From NCBI RefSeq assembly GCF_020166395.1, contig NZ_JAIQXU010000047.1, positions 1 through 17,465 on the forward strand: a DNA stretch of 17,465 nt. The letters run 5' to 3'. A model generated the notes under the pieces. The model was not told where the DNA came from and did no database searches. It saw only the letters and a list, made by a program, of their open reading frames with translations. This DNA is from Deinococcus betulae. Its GTDB lineage: Bacteria > Deinococcota > Deinococci > Deinococcales > Deinococcaceae. A program made the position numbers and the translations under genes. Positions 17,450-17,465 of the stretch are shown in pieces (within the stretch, counting starts at the first letter, position 1; every line of letters starts with the position of its first letter).

Positions 17450-17465
17450 GAGGCGACGAAGACTC

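Noticed and set aside
17413..17465. Possible tRNA-like sequence near the right edge (GGGTTCC within a stem)
   Set aside because: There is no cloverleaf; the stem plus TTTTT on the minus strand is a standard intrinsic terminator.

Overview
This is a high-GC bacterial chromosome segment that most resembles Deinococcus. The reasons are a single-domain class III-type PPK2, a densely packed GC-rich gene set, and many genes preceded by a TANNNT box only 5-8 nt before the start codon. That box is the signature of leaderless mRNAs, which are known to be abundant in Deinococcus. No ribosomal RNA, tRNA, CRISPR array or intact mobile element is visible.

Left block (1-3640): a strong hairpin terminator (101-133) follows a possible 3' end of an unidentified plus-strand gene. 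A minus-strand pair follows: a protein of the Re-citrate synthase / isopropylmalate synthase-like family (start 2366) and a PPK2 polyphosphate kinase (start 1035), overlapping by ATGA. Facing it across only 68 bp is a plus-strand gene for a MerR-type helix-turn-helix fused to a complete Si-type citrate synthase fold (2435-3640). The shared gap holds a perfect inverted repeat, TTGATT-GAGG-AATCAA. Two unrelated citrate-synthase folds, one carrying a DNA-binding domain, therefore sit head to head. This is the most interesting feature of the window.

Middle block (3952-12914): a carbohydrate-type locus. A YbjJ-like MFS transporter (minus) diverges from a plus-strand operon of a LacI-family regulator, UDP-glucose 4-epimerase (galE) and a membrane protein of unknown function. 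A LacI-type operator lies in the divergent gap (5179-5194). After a shared hairpin, a minus-strand unit follows, made of a second LacI-family regulator and a 1176-residue GH81 endo-beta-1,3-glucanase lipoprotein. The glucanase ends in two tandem [Fn3 + carbohydrate-binding-like] units. Two matching operators (core GAAAACGTTTTC / GAAAACGTTGTC) lie upstream of the glucanase and of its regulator, so an autoregulated glucan-responsive switch is likely.

Right block (12915-17465): an M20 metallopeptidase (plus) converges across 373 bp of non-coding DNA on a minus-strand SDR oxidoreductase. Upstream of the SDR are an M24 Xaa-Pro peptidase-like gene and a small secreted protein of unknown function. 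Good minus-strand intrinsic terminators occur at 14540-14572 and 17416-17449.

Cytosolic enzymes here mostly have leaderless-type starts, whereas the membrane or exported proteins that have their own promoter region (MFS, GH81 lipoprotein, small secreted protein) have recognisable Shine-Dalgarno sequences.
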